In this document: one piece after another, positions 49,322 to 58,288 of the stretch
How the letters are laid out: every line of letters begins with the position of its first letter
How positions within the stretch are numbered: position 1 is the first letter of the stretch
Made by a program: the position numbers and the translations under genes
NCBI GenBank assembly: GCA_934130405.1
Contig: CAKOXX010000001.1
Location: 124,001 to 188,000 of the forward strand
Reading direction: 5' to 3'
DNA from: an uncultured Bacilli bacterium
GTDB taxonomy: Bacteria > Bacillota_I > Bacilli_A > RF39 > UBA660
DNA length: 64,000 nucleotides
The notes under the pieces: generated by a model
What the model was told of the DNA's origin: nothing
The model's input: only the letters and a program-made list of their open reading frames with translations
Database searches by the model: none

Positions 49322-51880
49322 CTACATTGAAATACGAGATACATTCTCATTTTGAGTTGGTTCATCTACTATTTGTGTATGCCAACTACCTGTATTAGCA
49401 TCGTAAACTGGTACAGCATTGATACCATTTGCATTATAGCTTAATACTTGATCAACTACAGCATCTGGAGTCATACTTGCTACTACTTGGTCATTATTAG
49501 CCTCGTTTGATGCTACTTCTCCTTCATAAACTGGAGCTTCTTCAGTATAAGTATCAGTTGAGTAAGTATCTACATCTGAAGTTGTACCTTCATCATAACT
49601 AGATACATCTGAATAAGTTTCTACATCCTGAGTAGCAGTATCATCATAAACTGGTGTTTCTTCAGTATAAGTATCAGTTGAATAAGTAGCAACATCTGAA
49701 GTATTATTTTCTTCATAAGTAGGTACTTCTTCTTCAGCTGATGAGATATCACTACTACTAGTATCAGTATTTCCTTCAATAGTTATATCACTAACACTAC
49801 CATCGATAGTATTACCATCTTTATAATCATCATCGATTTGCCAACCATCTGGTATTTCAGCAGTTCCACCACTATTTATAGTGTCATTAATAGAACCAGC
49901 AATATCTTCTTCTGATTCAATTATTTGGTCATCATCAGTAGTTGTATCGTCTGATGATGAATTATCAGTGTTAGTATTTTCATTTTCTCCTTCATCGCCT
50001 TCGATAATTTGATCTCCATCGATTTCAGAGCTATTATCGTCTTGGTCTTCGTTAGTATTATCATCTTCATTAGAATCACTATCATCAGTATCTGATGAAG
50101 AATCATCACTACCTGTATCGTCAGATGAACTATCAGAAGATGAGTCATCATAACTTGTATCAGAATCACTAGAAGAGGTATCATCTGTATAAGTATAATT
50201 ATCACTAGCAGAACTTGCAGCATAGTAATCATAATTATCAGAAGTAGTTTCCGTTACAACTGGTTCAGTTGTTGTTTCCGTAGTTTCGGCAACTACAACT
50301 TTATGTGGTAATTCTTTGTTTTTTTGATATAAAGCAGTATCAGTTATATCACGAGTATCATCAATTACATATAAATTCTTTGCTTCTAATTCACTTTTAA
50401 TAGCTTCAGCAAAATCAGTATAACTTGGACTAGCATTAAAGTTTACCTTAACTGAATTTAATGCTGCAGTAATATTTTCTCTTACAACTGTTTTATAAGC
50501 TTGACTTAATTCAGCCATTTCTGTCGAATCTATAGCATTATCATAACCACAATTTTTAGCTCTATCATAGAAACTTCTTACTAATGGCATAGTAGCAATA
50601 TATTTAGAATTTCCTCTAAATAAATTTTCTTTACCAGTAAGATCATCTGCAAGTTTAAAGTCTTCTTTAATTTGTGCTAAAATTGTTTCTGCTTTTTCAA
50701 TTTTCTCATCATCATCAGTAGTTCTATTTAAATCAATGATTAAATTTTCATATTTTTCATAGAATGCTTGATCATCAGCATTTTTTAATACTTTAGAAAA
50801 ACCAGTTGTATCCTTCTGAACAGTAGCTAATTGCTTAATTTGGCTATTAACTTGTTTATAATCTTCATAACTATAATTCCAATATTTAGAAACGTTAGTT
50901 ACATTATCACCAAAGTTTTCTCCTAATAAAGCCATTTGTAATACTGTATAATCAGAAGTATCTAATCCTAAACGACTATTCTTACTAGAATCAACATAGT
51001 TTCTTGCTAAACTATTGAAATTTTTTAGATTATATCTAAACTTATTCATATAATTCTTAGTTACAGCATCACTGTTAGCTAAGCAGTTATCAAATTTAGA
51101 GTAATCAGGAGTTGGAGTAACAGTTGGTACCATATCAACTACATCTTTGTCTTGATTAACTAAATCCTGTGGATCTTGTCCATCATAAGCATATTGTTCT
51201 GGATCTATATGCGGATTATAAGTATAGTTATTATCATCGTTATTATATTCAACTACTAAGTCATCAGTTGTACCTGATTTACTACCACAAGACTTAAGTT
51301 TACCTGCACCTACTCCAAGAGCTGTTATAGCTCCAAAAATTAAGCCTGCTCTTATAACAAATTTCTTTATACCATTTTCTGTTATATAATTCCCTAGTTT
51401 TTCTTTAATAGCACCAAAGAAACCTTTTTCTTTGATAGCTTTTTTTCTAGCTTCCCTTTTGGCTTTTCTTTCAGCCTTTTTAGGATTTTCTTCTTCATTT
51501 TCTGGACTACCATTTATAACAGCTTTACTATTTAATATAGTTGCAAAATCTAGTTTGTTTGTTACTACTGTATCTTCTCCAATGCTATCGTGAAAATTAT
51601 CTACCGCTTCAGTTGAACATCTATATTTTTTCAATAGAAAGTCACGGAAATTTTGATTACTAACTTGAAGATGTAATTTGTCTGACTCAAGTAAGTCAGC
51701 TGGATTATATATATTATTGCTATAAGCAAACTCTCTTAACTCATCAAGTGCTTCTCCAAAATCATCGGTAAAGTGAAATGTTATATTGCCTGCATTTAAC
51801 TTAACAAAGCAATACATACATACGTCGTTACCATCTTTATCCTTTTCATGAAATTGATAATATTCTATAAAATTATTCAT
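49322..51880 (-). CDS. Large membrane-anchored acidic surface protein (852 aa)
   Basis: Residues 1-120 form a mixed alpha/beta cytoplasmic domain. A Lys/Arg-rich segment (130-160) precedes one membrane helix (about 175-197, RAGLIFGAITALGVGAGKLK). An extracellular helical domain follows (about 260-540). The distal third (545-800) is Ser/Asp/Thr-rich and contains near-identical 40-aa repeats with YSTDTYTEE and PVY. It ends in a small ordered tail (ANTGSWHTQIVDEPTQN). This is an adhesin- or stalk-like surface layout, but no known domain is recognised. Confidence 0.65.
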   Translation of the reverse strand: MNNFIEYYQFHEKDKDGNDVCMYCFVKLNAGNITFHFTDDFGEALDELREFAYSNNIYNPADLLESDKLHLQVSNQNFRDFLLKKYRCSTEAVDNFHDSIGEDTVVTNKLDFATILNSKAVINGSPENEEENPKKAERKAKREARKKAIKEKGFFGAIKEKLGNYITENGIKKFVIRAGLIFGAITALGVGAGKLKSCGSKSGTTDDLVVEYNNDDNNYTYNPHIDPEQYAYDGQDPQDLVNQDKDVVDMVPTVTPTPDYSKFDNCLANSDAVTKNYMNKFRYNLKNFNSLARNYVDSSKNSRLGLDTSDYTVLQMALLGENFGDNVTNVSKYWNYSYEDYKQVNSQIKQLATVQKDTTGFSKVLKNADDQAFYEKYENLIIDLNRTTDDDEKIEKAETILAQIKEDFKLADDLTGKENLFRGNSKYIATMPLVRSFYDRAKNCGYDNAIDSTEMAELSQAYKTVVRENITAALNSVKVNFNASPSYTDFAEAIKSELEAKNLYVIDDTRDITDTALYQKNKELPHKVVVAETTETTTEPVVTETTSDNYDYYAASSASDNYTYTDDTSSSDSDTSYDDSSSDSSSDDTGSDDSSSDTDDSDSNEDDNTNEDQDDNSSEIDGDQIIEGDEGENENTNTDNSSSDDTTTDDDQIIESEEDIAGSINDTINSGGTAEIPDGWQIDDDYKDGNTIDGSVSDITIEGNTDTSSSDISSAEEEVPTYEENNTSDVATYSTDTYTEETPVYDDTATQDVETYSDVSSYDEGTTSDVDTYSTDTYTEEAPVYEGEVASNEANNDQVVASMTPDAVVDQVLSYNANGINAVPVYDANTGSWHTQIVDEPTQNENVSRISM
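49531..49707 (-). repeat. 120-bp direct repeats in the acidic region
   Basis: The stretch coding YSTDTYTEE occurs at about 49534-49587 and again about 49654-49707, a 120-bp period with few changes. Variation in copy number between strains would be expected. Confidence 0.7.
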
Positions 51881-51895
51881 TTTTTATCCTCTCCC

Positions 51896-52855
51896 CTAAT
51901 TTATCTCTTTCTTATTTCCAGTCATTTTATAACCAGCACTAATAAGAGATTGATCATTTGCACTACTCCATTTTGTATCAGTTGCTCCTGGAGTATAAGT
52001 TCTTGTTCTTACTTGATAATAACTAACTGTTGCTACAATATTATTTCCAAGCGGTGTCTTACCAATAACTTCTCTAGCAGTCGAAATCTTTATTTCTTTT
52101 AAACAATTACTATCAGTACTACCACAAGTTATTTCTTTAAGTCTATCGCTATTTTTCTCTTTACCTGACCAATCGGACCATTCAGAGAAAACTCCAGCTG
52201 CTGTTTTCTGATACTCATAACTATAAGTAACTGTTTTTTGTTCCTTAATGTTATCAGTCTTAGTTTCTTGTTGTTTATTATCAGTTGTTGGTGTCTTTTC
52301 TGTATTATCTGTCTTATTAGTACTATTATTACTAGAATTATCAGTAGAAGGAGTACTAGTAGAATCTTTGGCCTTTTCATCAGTTTTATTAAGATCCTTT
52401 TCACAGACTTCAGTACTACAGTATGAATAACTTCCTACTTTAGTTAAAACATAATCTTCTTCATCACTACACTTTAGTTTTACCTTTAAAACATACTCAC
52501 CATTTTCTGAGTAAATTTCTGAATAACTTTTATCAATATTACAAGCTTTTCCTTTATTATCAGTAAATGCTGACAACATTTTCTTACTAATCATTTGACG
52601 TAATGTAATAACTTCTTTATTACCATCTACTGGTAAATTTGCTTTCTTACTATAGTAATCTATACTTGCTTGTTTCATTGTTGCAAGGTTCTTTTGAAAT
52701 ACCTTTGATGAAGTTGTTTCAGTTGCTTTTGTCTTTGGACTAGTGAACTTTGGTATTAACCAAATCAAAAACAAGGCAAAGATAACAATAATAATAAATT
52801 TTAGTAAAAAATCTCTAAACGGAAATGGTCGTTTATCATATTCTTCTGTATACAT
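51896..52855 (-). CDS. Membrane-anchored protein with Thr/Asn-rich spacer (319 aa)
   Basis: Cytoplasmic start (MYTEEYDKRPFPFRDFLLKF), one membrane helix (about 20-40) and an extracellular domain (55-145) with two disulfide-type cysteine pairs (KACNID/LKCSDEE and YSYCSTEVCEK). Then comes a Thr/Lys/Asn-rich spacer and a C-terminal domain with WSDWSGKEKNSDRLKEI, a thrombospondin-like tryptophan pattern. Function unknown. Same strand as the 852-aa surface protein. Confidence 0.6.
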   Translation of the reverse strand: MYTEEYDKRPFPFRDFLLKFIIIVIFALFLIWLIPKFTSPKTKATETTSSKVFQKNLATMKQASIDYYSKKANLPVDGNKEVITLRQMISKKMLSAFTDNKGKACNIDKSYSEIYSENGEYVLKVKLKCSDEEDYVLTKVGSYSYCSTEVCEKDLNKTDEKAKDSTSTPSTDNSSNNSTNKTDNTEKTPTTDNKQQETKTDNIKEQKTVTYSYEYQKTAAGVFSEWSDWSGKEKNSDRLKEITCGSTDSNCLKEIKISTAREVIGKTPLGNNIVATVSYYQVRTRTYTPGATDTKWSSANDQSLISAGYKMTGNKKEIN

Positions 52856-52897
52856 TGAAATCCCCTCCTCTGTGGCTCATATTATACATCTTTTTGC

Positions 52898-53158
52898 TTA
52901 TTTTGTCAAATTATCTTTAAGTTTAATTATTGTGCAACCAGGATTCATAAAATCAAGCTTATATTCTAACACCCGTCTATCATGACGTAAGTACTCACTT
53001 ACTTCTTTTCTCAATACTCCTGTGCCAATTCCGTGAACAATTACCCCTTCTTTTTCTCTTAATCTTATCAAATCATTTATAAACTCATCAACAGTTATTT
53101 TAGCAGTAATTCTGTCCATTCCATGTAAATCAATACTCCTAATACTAGAAAGATACAT
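52898..53158 (-). CDS. Smr-domain protein
   Basis: A start at 53158 after AAGGAAGCGG gives 86 aa, a bare Smr domain: SIDLHGMDR, VHGIGTGVLRKEVSEYL and MNPGCTIIKL. This matches the C-terminal Smr nuclease/nucleic-acid domain of MutS2 without the ATPase. Smr domains nick or bind branched DNA or cleave mRNA on stalled ribosomes. Confidence 0.85.
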   Translation of the reverse strand: MYLSSIRSIDLHGMDRITAKITVDEFINDLIRLREKEGVIVHGIGTGVLRKEVSEYLRHDRRVLEYKLDFMNPGCTIIKLKDNLTK

Positions 53159-53202
53159 ACTCCGCTTCCTTTCAGTAATATTATACATAAAAATAAAGAA
53201 AA

Positions 53203-53232
53203 TGAACAGTTTTTTTCGAAATATGTTATACT
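53203..53232 (+). promoter_or_regulatory. Promoter of the 53252 gene
   Basis: TGAACA (53203-53208) and TATACT (53227-53232), 18-bp spacing, 19 bp from the start codon. Confidence 0.6.
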
Positions 53233-53251
53233 ACCTTTAGGGTGAAGTAAA

Positions 53252-53893
53252 GTGATTAAAAAGAAAAAAGATAAAAAGCCAAAAAAAGAGCGAAAAAAAT
53301 TAACCAAAAAGCAAAAAATACTTGTTATTATAATAGCAATTGTCTTAGGAGCTGGCGCCTATTTTCTCGGTACAGTAGTAACTAAAACCTATCTAAATAA
53401 TAAGAAAAAAGAAGACCAAAAGATAGATTTTGAAGAAATGACTAAACTAGAAACTATTAAAAGTGTTAGCATTGACAAGCTAGTTAGTAGTTATAATGAT
53501 TTATTAACAGCAAAAAACCTTGATAAATATAAAATTGATAAAGATAAAATAAATAAAAAAGATATTCTTTACGAGTATACAACTAATAATATAACTTATG
53601 TTTTTCAAGTAAAAAACAAGAAAGTAGAAATTATGACTATTTATTATAAAGAAGAAAATGATGATACTAAAGAAATAATTAAGCTAGCAATGCAAGCAAA
53701 TAATAGCGATTTAACTGATGAAGACGTTACTAATATGTATGATGGTATCATTAAAACAAGAACTAATAAAGAAGAAGATGGCGCCAAAGTTTCTGAATAT
53801 TTTCAATATAAAGGTATTGAAGCTAACTTAAAAGAAACCGTTATTGGTGATAAATCTATCTATCAATTTAGAATAGGAAGAATTACAGAATAG
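53252..53893 (+). CDS. Membrane-anchored protein with extracellular domain (213 aa)
   Basis: A GTG start after AGGGTG. A highly basic N-terminus (KKKKDKKPKKERKK), one membrane helix (about 23-45, VIIIAIVLGAGAYFLGTVV) and an extracellular alpha/beta domain (70-213). Function not recognised. It diverges from the Smr gene and converges on the ogt remnant. Confidence 0.65.
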   Translation: MIKKKKDKKPKKERKKLTKKQKILVIIIAIVLGAGAYFLGTVVTKTYLNNKKKEDQKIDFEEMTKLETIKSVSIDKLVSSYNDLLTAKNLDKYKIDKDKINKKDILYEYTTNNITYVFQVKNKKVEIMTIYYKEENDDTKEIIKLAMQANNSDLTDEDVTNMYDGIIKTRTNKEEDGAKVSEYFQYKGIEANLKETVIGDKSIYQFRIGRITE

Positions 53894-53901
53894 TAGCAAT
53901 A

Positions 53902-54400
53902 CTATTTTTCTTTTTGGTCTAGGCTAATGCCTTCTTCTTTTAATAGTTCTATTTTATTATTTAATCCACCACCATATCCCGTTAGACTTCCATTACTACC
54001 AATCACTCTATGACAAGGAATTATTAAACAAATTGGATTCCAACCAACAGCTCTAGAAGACATTTTAGAAATATTATTGTTTTTAGCAATCTCCTTAGCA
54101 ATATTACCATAAGTTGTTGTTTTTCCATATGGTATTTTTAACATTATATCAATAACTTGTTTCCGAAAAGGTGTTAAAACCGCTAGTTTATATTTCGGAG
54201 TAAAATCTGGTTTTTCTCCACTAAAATAAATATCTAACCACCGACTAGTCTCTTTAAAAATAGGTAAATCAGTATAAATTGTTTCTTTATTACTATGTTT
54301 ATTTTCACCTTTTGACCCTTCAAACCAAAGACCAGTAAGATTTACCATCACTTTCAAGAAAAATATCATCATAATTTTCTTTCATTTTATATTTATACAT
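53902..54400 (-). pseudogene. ogt: Methylated-DNA-protein cysteine methyltransferase, frameshifted near start
   Basis: The alkyltransferase domain is intact: LTPFRKQVIDIMLKIPYGKTT, the active site IPCHRVIGSNG and GYGGGLNNKIELL. The family N-terminus is in another frame: ATG at 54400 after GGAGTGGAAA reads MYKYKMKENYDDIFLESDG, then needs one A fewer in the run 54341-54343 to join LTGLWFEGSKG. In the as-given frame the only start has no ribosome site. Either a recent frameshift or an assembly error. The enzyme would repair O6-alkylguanine. Confidence 0.8.
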
Positions 54401-54417
54401 TTTCCACTCCATCAAAT

Positions 54418-54455
54418 AAAAATAGTTCCTTACTATTAAAGAACTATTTATTTTT
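54418..54455 (-). terminator. Terminator after lepB
   Basis: AAATAGTTC (54420-54428) and GAACTATTT (54441-54449), with T-runs on both sides. It covers the lepB stop. Confidence 0.75.
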
Positions 54456-54935
54456 ATTTCCTATTCTATTAAAAGGAAGTATTACTAAAGATGTTCTACC
54501 TAATATTTGTTTTTTCTTAATAAATCCAAAAGCTCTTCCATCATAAGATGCTTCTCTATTATCCCCCATTACAAGGTAAGAATCAGCTGGTATCTTTTCA
54601 CTCTTATAATCAGCAGTCTTTAAACCTTTTACTTTTTCTTCTACTTTCTTACCATTTACGTATAAAGTATTATCTTTATATTCAATAACTTCTCCAGGAA
54701 GACCAATTACTCTTTTAATAATATCTTCATCCTCTAGTCGTACCACTACTATATCAAATCTCTTTGGATTTTTAGTAAGGTAAGCGGTTTTGTTTAGAAT
54801 CATTATATCTTTAGGATGTAAAGTATTCATCATACTAGTACCATTAACTCTAATCGGTGTCACTATAAATAGTTTTAAAAGTATCACAAGAATAAGTATA
54901 ACTATATATGGTATTAATTCTTTCATTTTTTCCAT
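54444..54935 (-). CDS. lepB: Signal peptidase I
   Basis: This 163-aa type I signal peptidase removes Sec signal peptides at the outer face of the membrane. N-terminal anchor (PYIVILILVILLKLFI), catalytic serine S34 in NGTSMMNTL, lysine K74 in DIIKRVIGLPGE, box D GDNREASYDGRAFG. The short Bacillota form. Lies behind rplS with a terminator between, so readthrough or its own start may be used. Confidence 0.95.
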   Translation of the reverse strand: MEKMKELIPYIVILILVILLKLFIVTPIRVNGTSMMNTLHPKDIMILNKTAYLTKNPKRFDIVVVRLEDEDIIKRVIGLPGEVIEYKDNTLYVNGKKVEEKVKGLKTADYKSEKIPADSYLVMGDNREASYDGRAFGFIKKKQILGRTSLVILPFNRIGNKNK

Positions 54936-54950
54936 GTTTCACCCTTAGCA

Positions 54951-54977
54951 AAAAAAGTAGACTTTAAATCTACTTTT
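54951..54977 (-). terminator. Terminator/attenuator between rplS and lepB
   Basis: AAAAGTAGA (54953-54961) and TCTACTTTT (54969-54977), with a T-run on the minus strand; overlaps the rplS stop. Confidence 0.75.
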
Positions 54978-55338
54978 CGTTTTCTTTCTTTGTTTTTTGT
55001 CCACGTTCTTTAATCTTGTATTGACCAACCATTCCTTTTAAGAATGTTAGTTTAGCTCTACGAACACGACCACGACGTACTACTGTAATCTTATCAATTT
55101 TTGGTGAATGAATTGGGAAAATTCTTTCAACTCCAACACCAGATGACATCTTACGAACAGTAAATGTTTCAGAAACACTACCACCACGTCTTGCTACAAC
55201 TAATCCTTCAAATGCTTGAATACGTTCTCTTTTACCTTCCTTGATTTTCACATCAACACGAACAGTATCTCCAACTCTAAATTCAGGAATTTCAGGATTC
55301 ATTTGTTTTTCATTGATTTTGTCAATTATATTCATCAT
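54970..55338 (-). CDS. rplS: 50S ribosomal protein L19
   Basis: This 122-aa L19 shows the family signature throughout: [60 protein letters not shown] and [18 protein letters not shown]. It sits at the 30S-50S interface. Strong AGGAGG before tandem ATGs; either could start. Confidence 0.97.
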   Translation of the reverse strand: MMNIIDKINEKQMNPEIPEFRVGDTVRVDVKIKEGKRERIQAFEGLVVARRGGSVSETFTVRKMSSGVGVERIFPIHSPKIDKITVVRRGRVRRAKLTFLKGMVGQYKIKERGQKTKKENEK

Positions 55339-55359
55339 TTTTTCCTCCTAACTATACCC

Positions 55360-55399
55360 AGTGTTCATATGTTTACATATAGTAATAAAGCGGAACACT
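55360..55399 (-). ncRNA. Putative L19 leader RNA
   Basis: In the rplS 5' UTR GAACACT/AGTGTTC close a structure (55360-55366 with 55393-55399) holding an inner hairpin ATATG-TTTA-CATAT (55367-55380). Bacillota L19 mRNAs have a known autoregulatory leader. The match here is by position and general form. Confidence 0.5.
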
Positions 55400-55416
55400 T
55401 TCTTTTGACGTTTCCT

Positions 55417-55445
55417 ATTATAACAAATGTTTTGTTTTTACGCAA
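55417..55445 (-). promoter_or_regulatory. rplS promoter
   Basis: On the minus strand TTGCGT (55440-55445) and TATAAT (55417-55422), 17-bp spacing. Confidence 0.8.
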
Positions 55446-55456
55446 TAGGCTTTATC

Positions 55457-56569
55457 TTATTTTTTTATTCTGTTATTTTTAATATAGTTCAAAGTTTTAG
55501 CAAGTACCTTTGAGTCTTTATAAATATCCTTATCCCAACCATACCAAATATCAAAAGCAGTAGTTGCACCTTCTGTAACCATTTGTCTTACTTTTTCGTT
55601 TTTTAATACTACATTATTATCTTGTTCAGTTAATGGATGCTGATATCCCATATCTTGATAAATTTTAGCCTGAATATCTGCTTCTAATTTATCACAGTAA
55701 TAAGCAAATTTAGCCATATTACTTTTTCGCTCATCAAATTCAAATATTGACTTAGCCATTTTTTCCTTATCTGCTAAATCACCAATCACTTCAATAATTG
55801 CCTTATGTTCTATCGCTTCTTTTTGTTCAGGAGTAATTTCATCGAAAGGAGTAATATCTCCTATTTCTATTTCACCAAGTTCATGGATACATAATAAAGA
55901 AGTAACTTCATCAAGATTAGCACTAAAATCAAACTCAGAGTCAAGAGCTGTTGCTAAAGCAATCGTTCCCACAACATGTTCTGAAATTTTTTCTCTTCTA
56001 TCAGCTGAAACATTCCAATGATAATCGTCCCAACCACTTCTATCTTTATTTTTTAAAACGGTATTTAAACAATAAAACTTAAATATCTCTAAATTTTTCT
56101 TATCATCATTACCAATCTCATCAAACAAGCCATAGTTTTTAGCTGTTTCATATAACTTCTTATCATCTGCAGAAGTTAAACCCTTCTGATAAGCTACATT
56201 AAGAAACTTTTCCATCTCAAGTTCATATTCTATACAATCAAAAGCAAAATCATTATAAGAGTGACATCGCATATTTTCATAATTAGATAACTTTGCTATA
56301 TATTCCTTCCCTTTATCCATCTTCTTTAAGATACTAAACAATTTATCTTTAGAATAATCATTTATTGTTTTAAGCAAGATTATTCTAATAGTTTCTCCTA
56401 AATTATCTACTCTTTTATATTCAGAATTAATAGCTGTTGCTAAAATCATACTACCATATACCTGATTAGCAACACTTTCTCTTTCATCAACGATTAGATA
56501 TTTAAGATTGTTTGCTAACATATAAAATGATAACACTGTCTTTATCTTTTCTGTTTCCTTGTCCTTCAT
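55457..56569 (-). CDS. HD-domain hydrolase (YfbR-like)
   Basis: A 370-aa protein with two HD-like halves. The second (about 195-360) is complete: EHVVGTIALATALDSEF, IHELGEIEIGDITPF, KAIIEVIGD, and CDKLEADIQAKIYQD with the last aspartate. The pattern fits YfbR/HD-3 5'-nucleotidase-type phosphohydrolases. The first half lacks the HD pair and is probably degenerate. Substrate likely a nucleotide. Confidence 0.75.
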   Translation of the reverse strand: MKDKETEKIKTVLSFYMLANNLKYLIVDERESVANQVYGSMILATAINSEYKRVDNLGETIRIILLKTINDYSKDKLFSILKKMDKGKEYIAKLSNYENMRCHSYNDFAFDCIEYELEMEKFLNVAYQKGLTSADDKKLYETAKNYGLFDEIGNDDKKNLEIFKFYCLNTVLKNKDRSGWDDYHWNVSADRREKISEHVVGTIALATALDSEFDFSANLDEVTSLLCIHELGEIEIGDITPFDEITPEQKEAIEHKAIIEVIGDLADKEKMAKSIFEFDERKSNMAKFAYYCDKLEADIQAKIYQDMGYQHPLTEQDNNVVLKNEKVRQMVTEGATTAFDIWYGWDKDIYKDSKVLAKTLNYIKNNRIKK

Positions 56570-56612
56570 AATATAAACACCTCTTGTAAACTTATTCTAA
56601 CGAGCTACTTAA

Positions 56613-56646
56613 AAAAGTGCAAGAAAAAATGCATCAATGCACTTTT
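56613..56646. terminator. Terminator between serpin and HD gene
   Basis: AAAAGTGCA (56613-56621) and TGCACTTTT (56638-56646) flank a 16-nt loop; it covers the serpin stop and has T-runs on both sides. Confidence 0.7.
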
Positions 56647-58225
56647 ACTCATTAGTAATTGGTTCATAAACTGTTCCAACAAACCATACTTCACCAGTAT
56701 CTTTATCTCTTATTAAGAATAGATAAGGTTTATCAAAAGTAATATTAATTTCTTCTACTGGAACATCATATAAATGTTCAAAACTACAATTACTTGCTCC
56801 AAAGCCACCACCAACTGTTACAGCAGCTGCTTTTATTCCTTCATTAGAAAATTCAATATTAGCTTTATGATCAACTGAATCTATATAATTACTAGTACCA
56901 GTTACCATATTAGATAAATCTGCTTTCTTTTCATCAAAAACATCAACCACACCAAGTTTTTCTAAATCTTCTTTTAGTTTTAATTGATAATCAAATTTAA
57001 ATAGTGGAATATAACCAGTGATTCTAGTAACTTTCCCTTCAGTAAAGTTTTCTGCTTTGATTTCTTTTAAATTTTTAATAATTCCACTTATATCAGAACT
57101 ATCAAAATTTTTAACATAACTTGCTAAATCATCAGTCTTAGGCATTATACCAACATATTGTAGAGTTGTTCCATTATAAGTTTTTAAATCTTTTGCAAAA
57201 GCCTTAACTTTATCATCAGTATATAACATAAAATCAGTTGAAGAATCTACTCTTTTATAATTTTCTTTCAATTCACTAATAAATTTATCCGTAAACTTAT
57301 CAACATCAAGGTCATCTTTATTAGTATCTGGATTAGTTCTAATTCCACATTCATCTTTATCTATAAAGTTTTGATATTCGCTTTTAATTGTTTTACGAAT
57401 ATTTTCTTCGCCTAGTTCTTTAATAATATCATAGTTATTAATAGAAGCTCCTATTTGTACAGCTTTAGCATTTACACTATTATTATTAAATTTAAGAGTT
57501 TGATATTTATTTTCCATAATAGGTTCAATATAGTCATTATATTTCTCATGATTATAACTGATGTTATAAAAATCTTTAGAATCACTTTGACTAGTAGCTT
57601 GTAACCATTTGTTCCACTCCATATCAATCGCTAAAGCATTAACTAAGAAAAAGTTATTCTTAGAAATATCCTTATCAAATAAATTATTAATCAAACCGAA
57701 AGTCTTATCACTTACAAAACTATTAATTTTATCTGGTGTTTTAAAAGAATCATAAATAACTGATGCATCATATTTATTACTTAACTTATCAGTATAATCT
57801 TTCTTGGTATTCTTTTTAAAACTATTTTTAATAAAGATAGCATTAGCAAAAGACATATTATTACTATTTATATATTTTTTAGAAGTATAATCACCAATAA
57901 TAGCATCTATCTGGGCTTTACTACTTCCATTAGTACCAGTACTTAACATTGCTAGAGCATATTTTATTGATAAGGGACTATATAAAATATTGGCATCTTT
58001 ATTCTCAAGTTTTAGAAATGACAAATCAAAGTTTTCTATACCATTACCAGACATTTTGTAAGATGATGATACTTCCGTCTTATCATTAGTAATACTACCA
58101 TTATCACCCTTATTTTTCTTATTATAAAAATAGAAACCTACTACTGCTATTATGGCAATTAATAAGATAATTATTACTACTTTTAATTTGCTTTTTCCTT
58201 TCTTTTTTTCTACTTTTTCATCCAT
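56645..58225 (-). CDS. Serpin-family protease inhibitor, membrane-anchored
   Basis: A 526-aa protein with a basic start, a signal-anchor helix (about 13-31, VVIIILLIAIIAVVGFYFYN), a spacer and a serpin fold from about 57. Signatures are NILYSPLSIKYALAMLSTGT, FANAIFIKNSF, the hinge NEGIKAAAVTVGGGFG, and the terminal PYLFLIRDKDTGEVWFVGTV. An insert near 255-300 carries charged residues. The hinge small residues fit an inhibitory serpin. The reactive-loop P1 lies around FGASNCSFE but cannot be fixed by eye. It would protect the cell surface from host or competitor proteases. Confidence 0.9.
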   Translation of the reverse strand: MDEKVEKKKGKSKLKVVIIILLIAIIAVVGFYFYNKKNKGDNGSITNDKTEVSSSYKMSGNGIENFDLSFLKLENKDANILYSPLSIKYALAMLSTGTNGSSKAQIDAIIGDYTSKKYINSNNMSFANAIFIKNSFKKNTKKDYTDKLSNKYDASVIYDSFKTPDKINSFVSDKTFGLINNLFDKDISKNNFFLVNALAIDMEWNKWLQATSQSDSKDFYNISYNHEKYNDYIEPIMENKYQTLKFNNNSVNAKAVQIGASINNYDIIKELGEENIRKTIKSEYQNFIDKDECGIRTNPDTNKDDLDVDKFTDKFISELKENYKRVDSSTDFMLYTDDKVKAFAKDLKTYNGTTLQYVGIMPKTDDLASYVKNFDSSDISGIIKNLKEIKAENFTEGKVTRITGYIPLFKFDYQLKLKEDLEKLGVVDVFDEKKADLSNMVTGTSNYIDSVDHKANIEFSNEGIKAAAVTVGGGFGASNCSFEHLYDVPVEEINITFDKPYLFLIRDKDTGEVWFVGTVYEPITNE

Positions 58226-58288
58226 TAAACATTCCTCCCATCCTTTAGTTAGAGAATACTATAATCGTCTTTAAAAAGCAACAAAATT

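Noticed and set aside
49921..50232. 103-aa ORF rich in I, L, M and T
   Set aside because: Alternative frame of the Ser/Asp repeat region, low complexity only.
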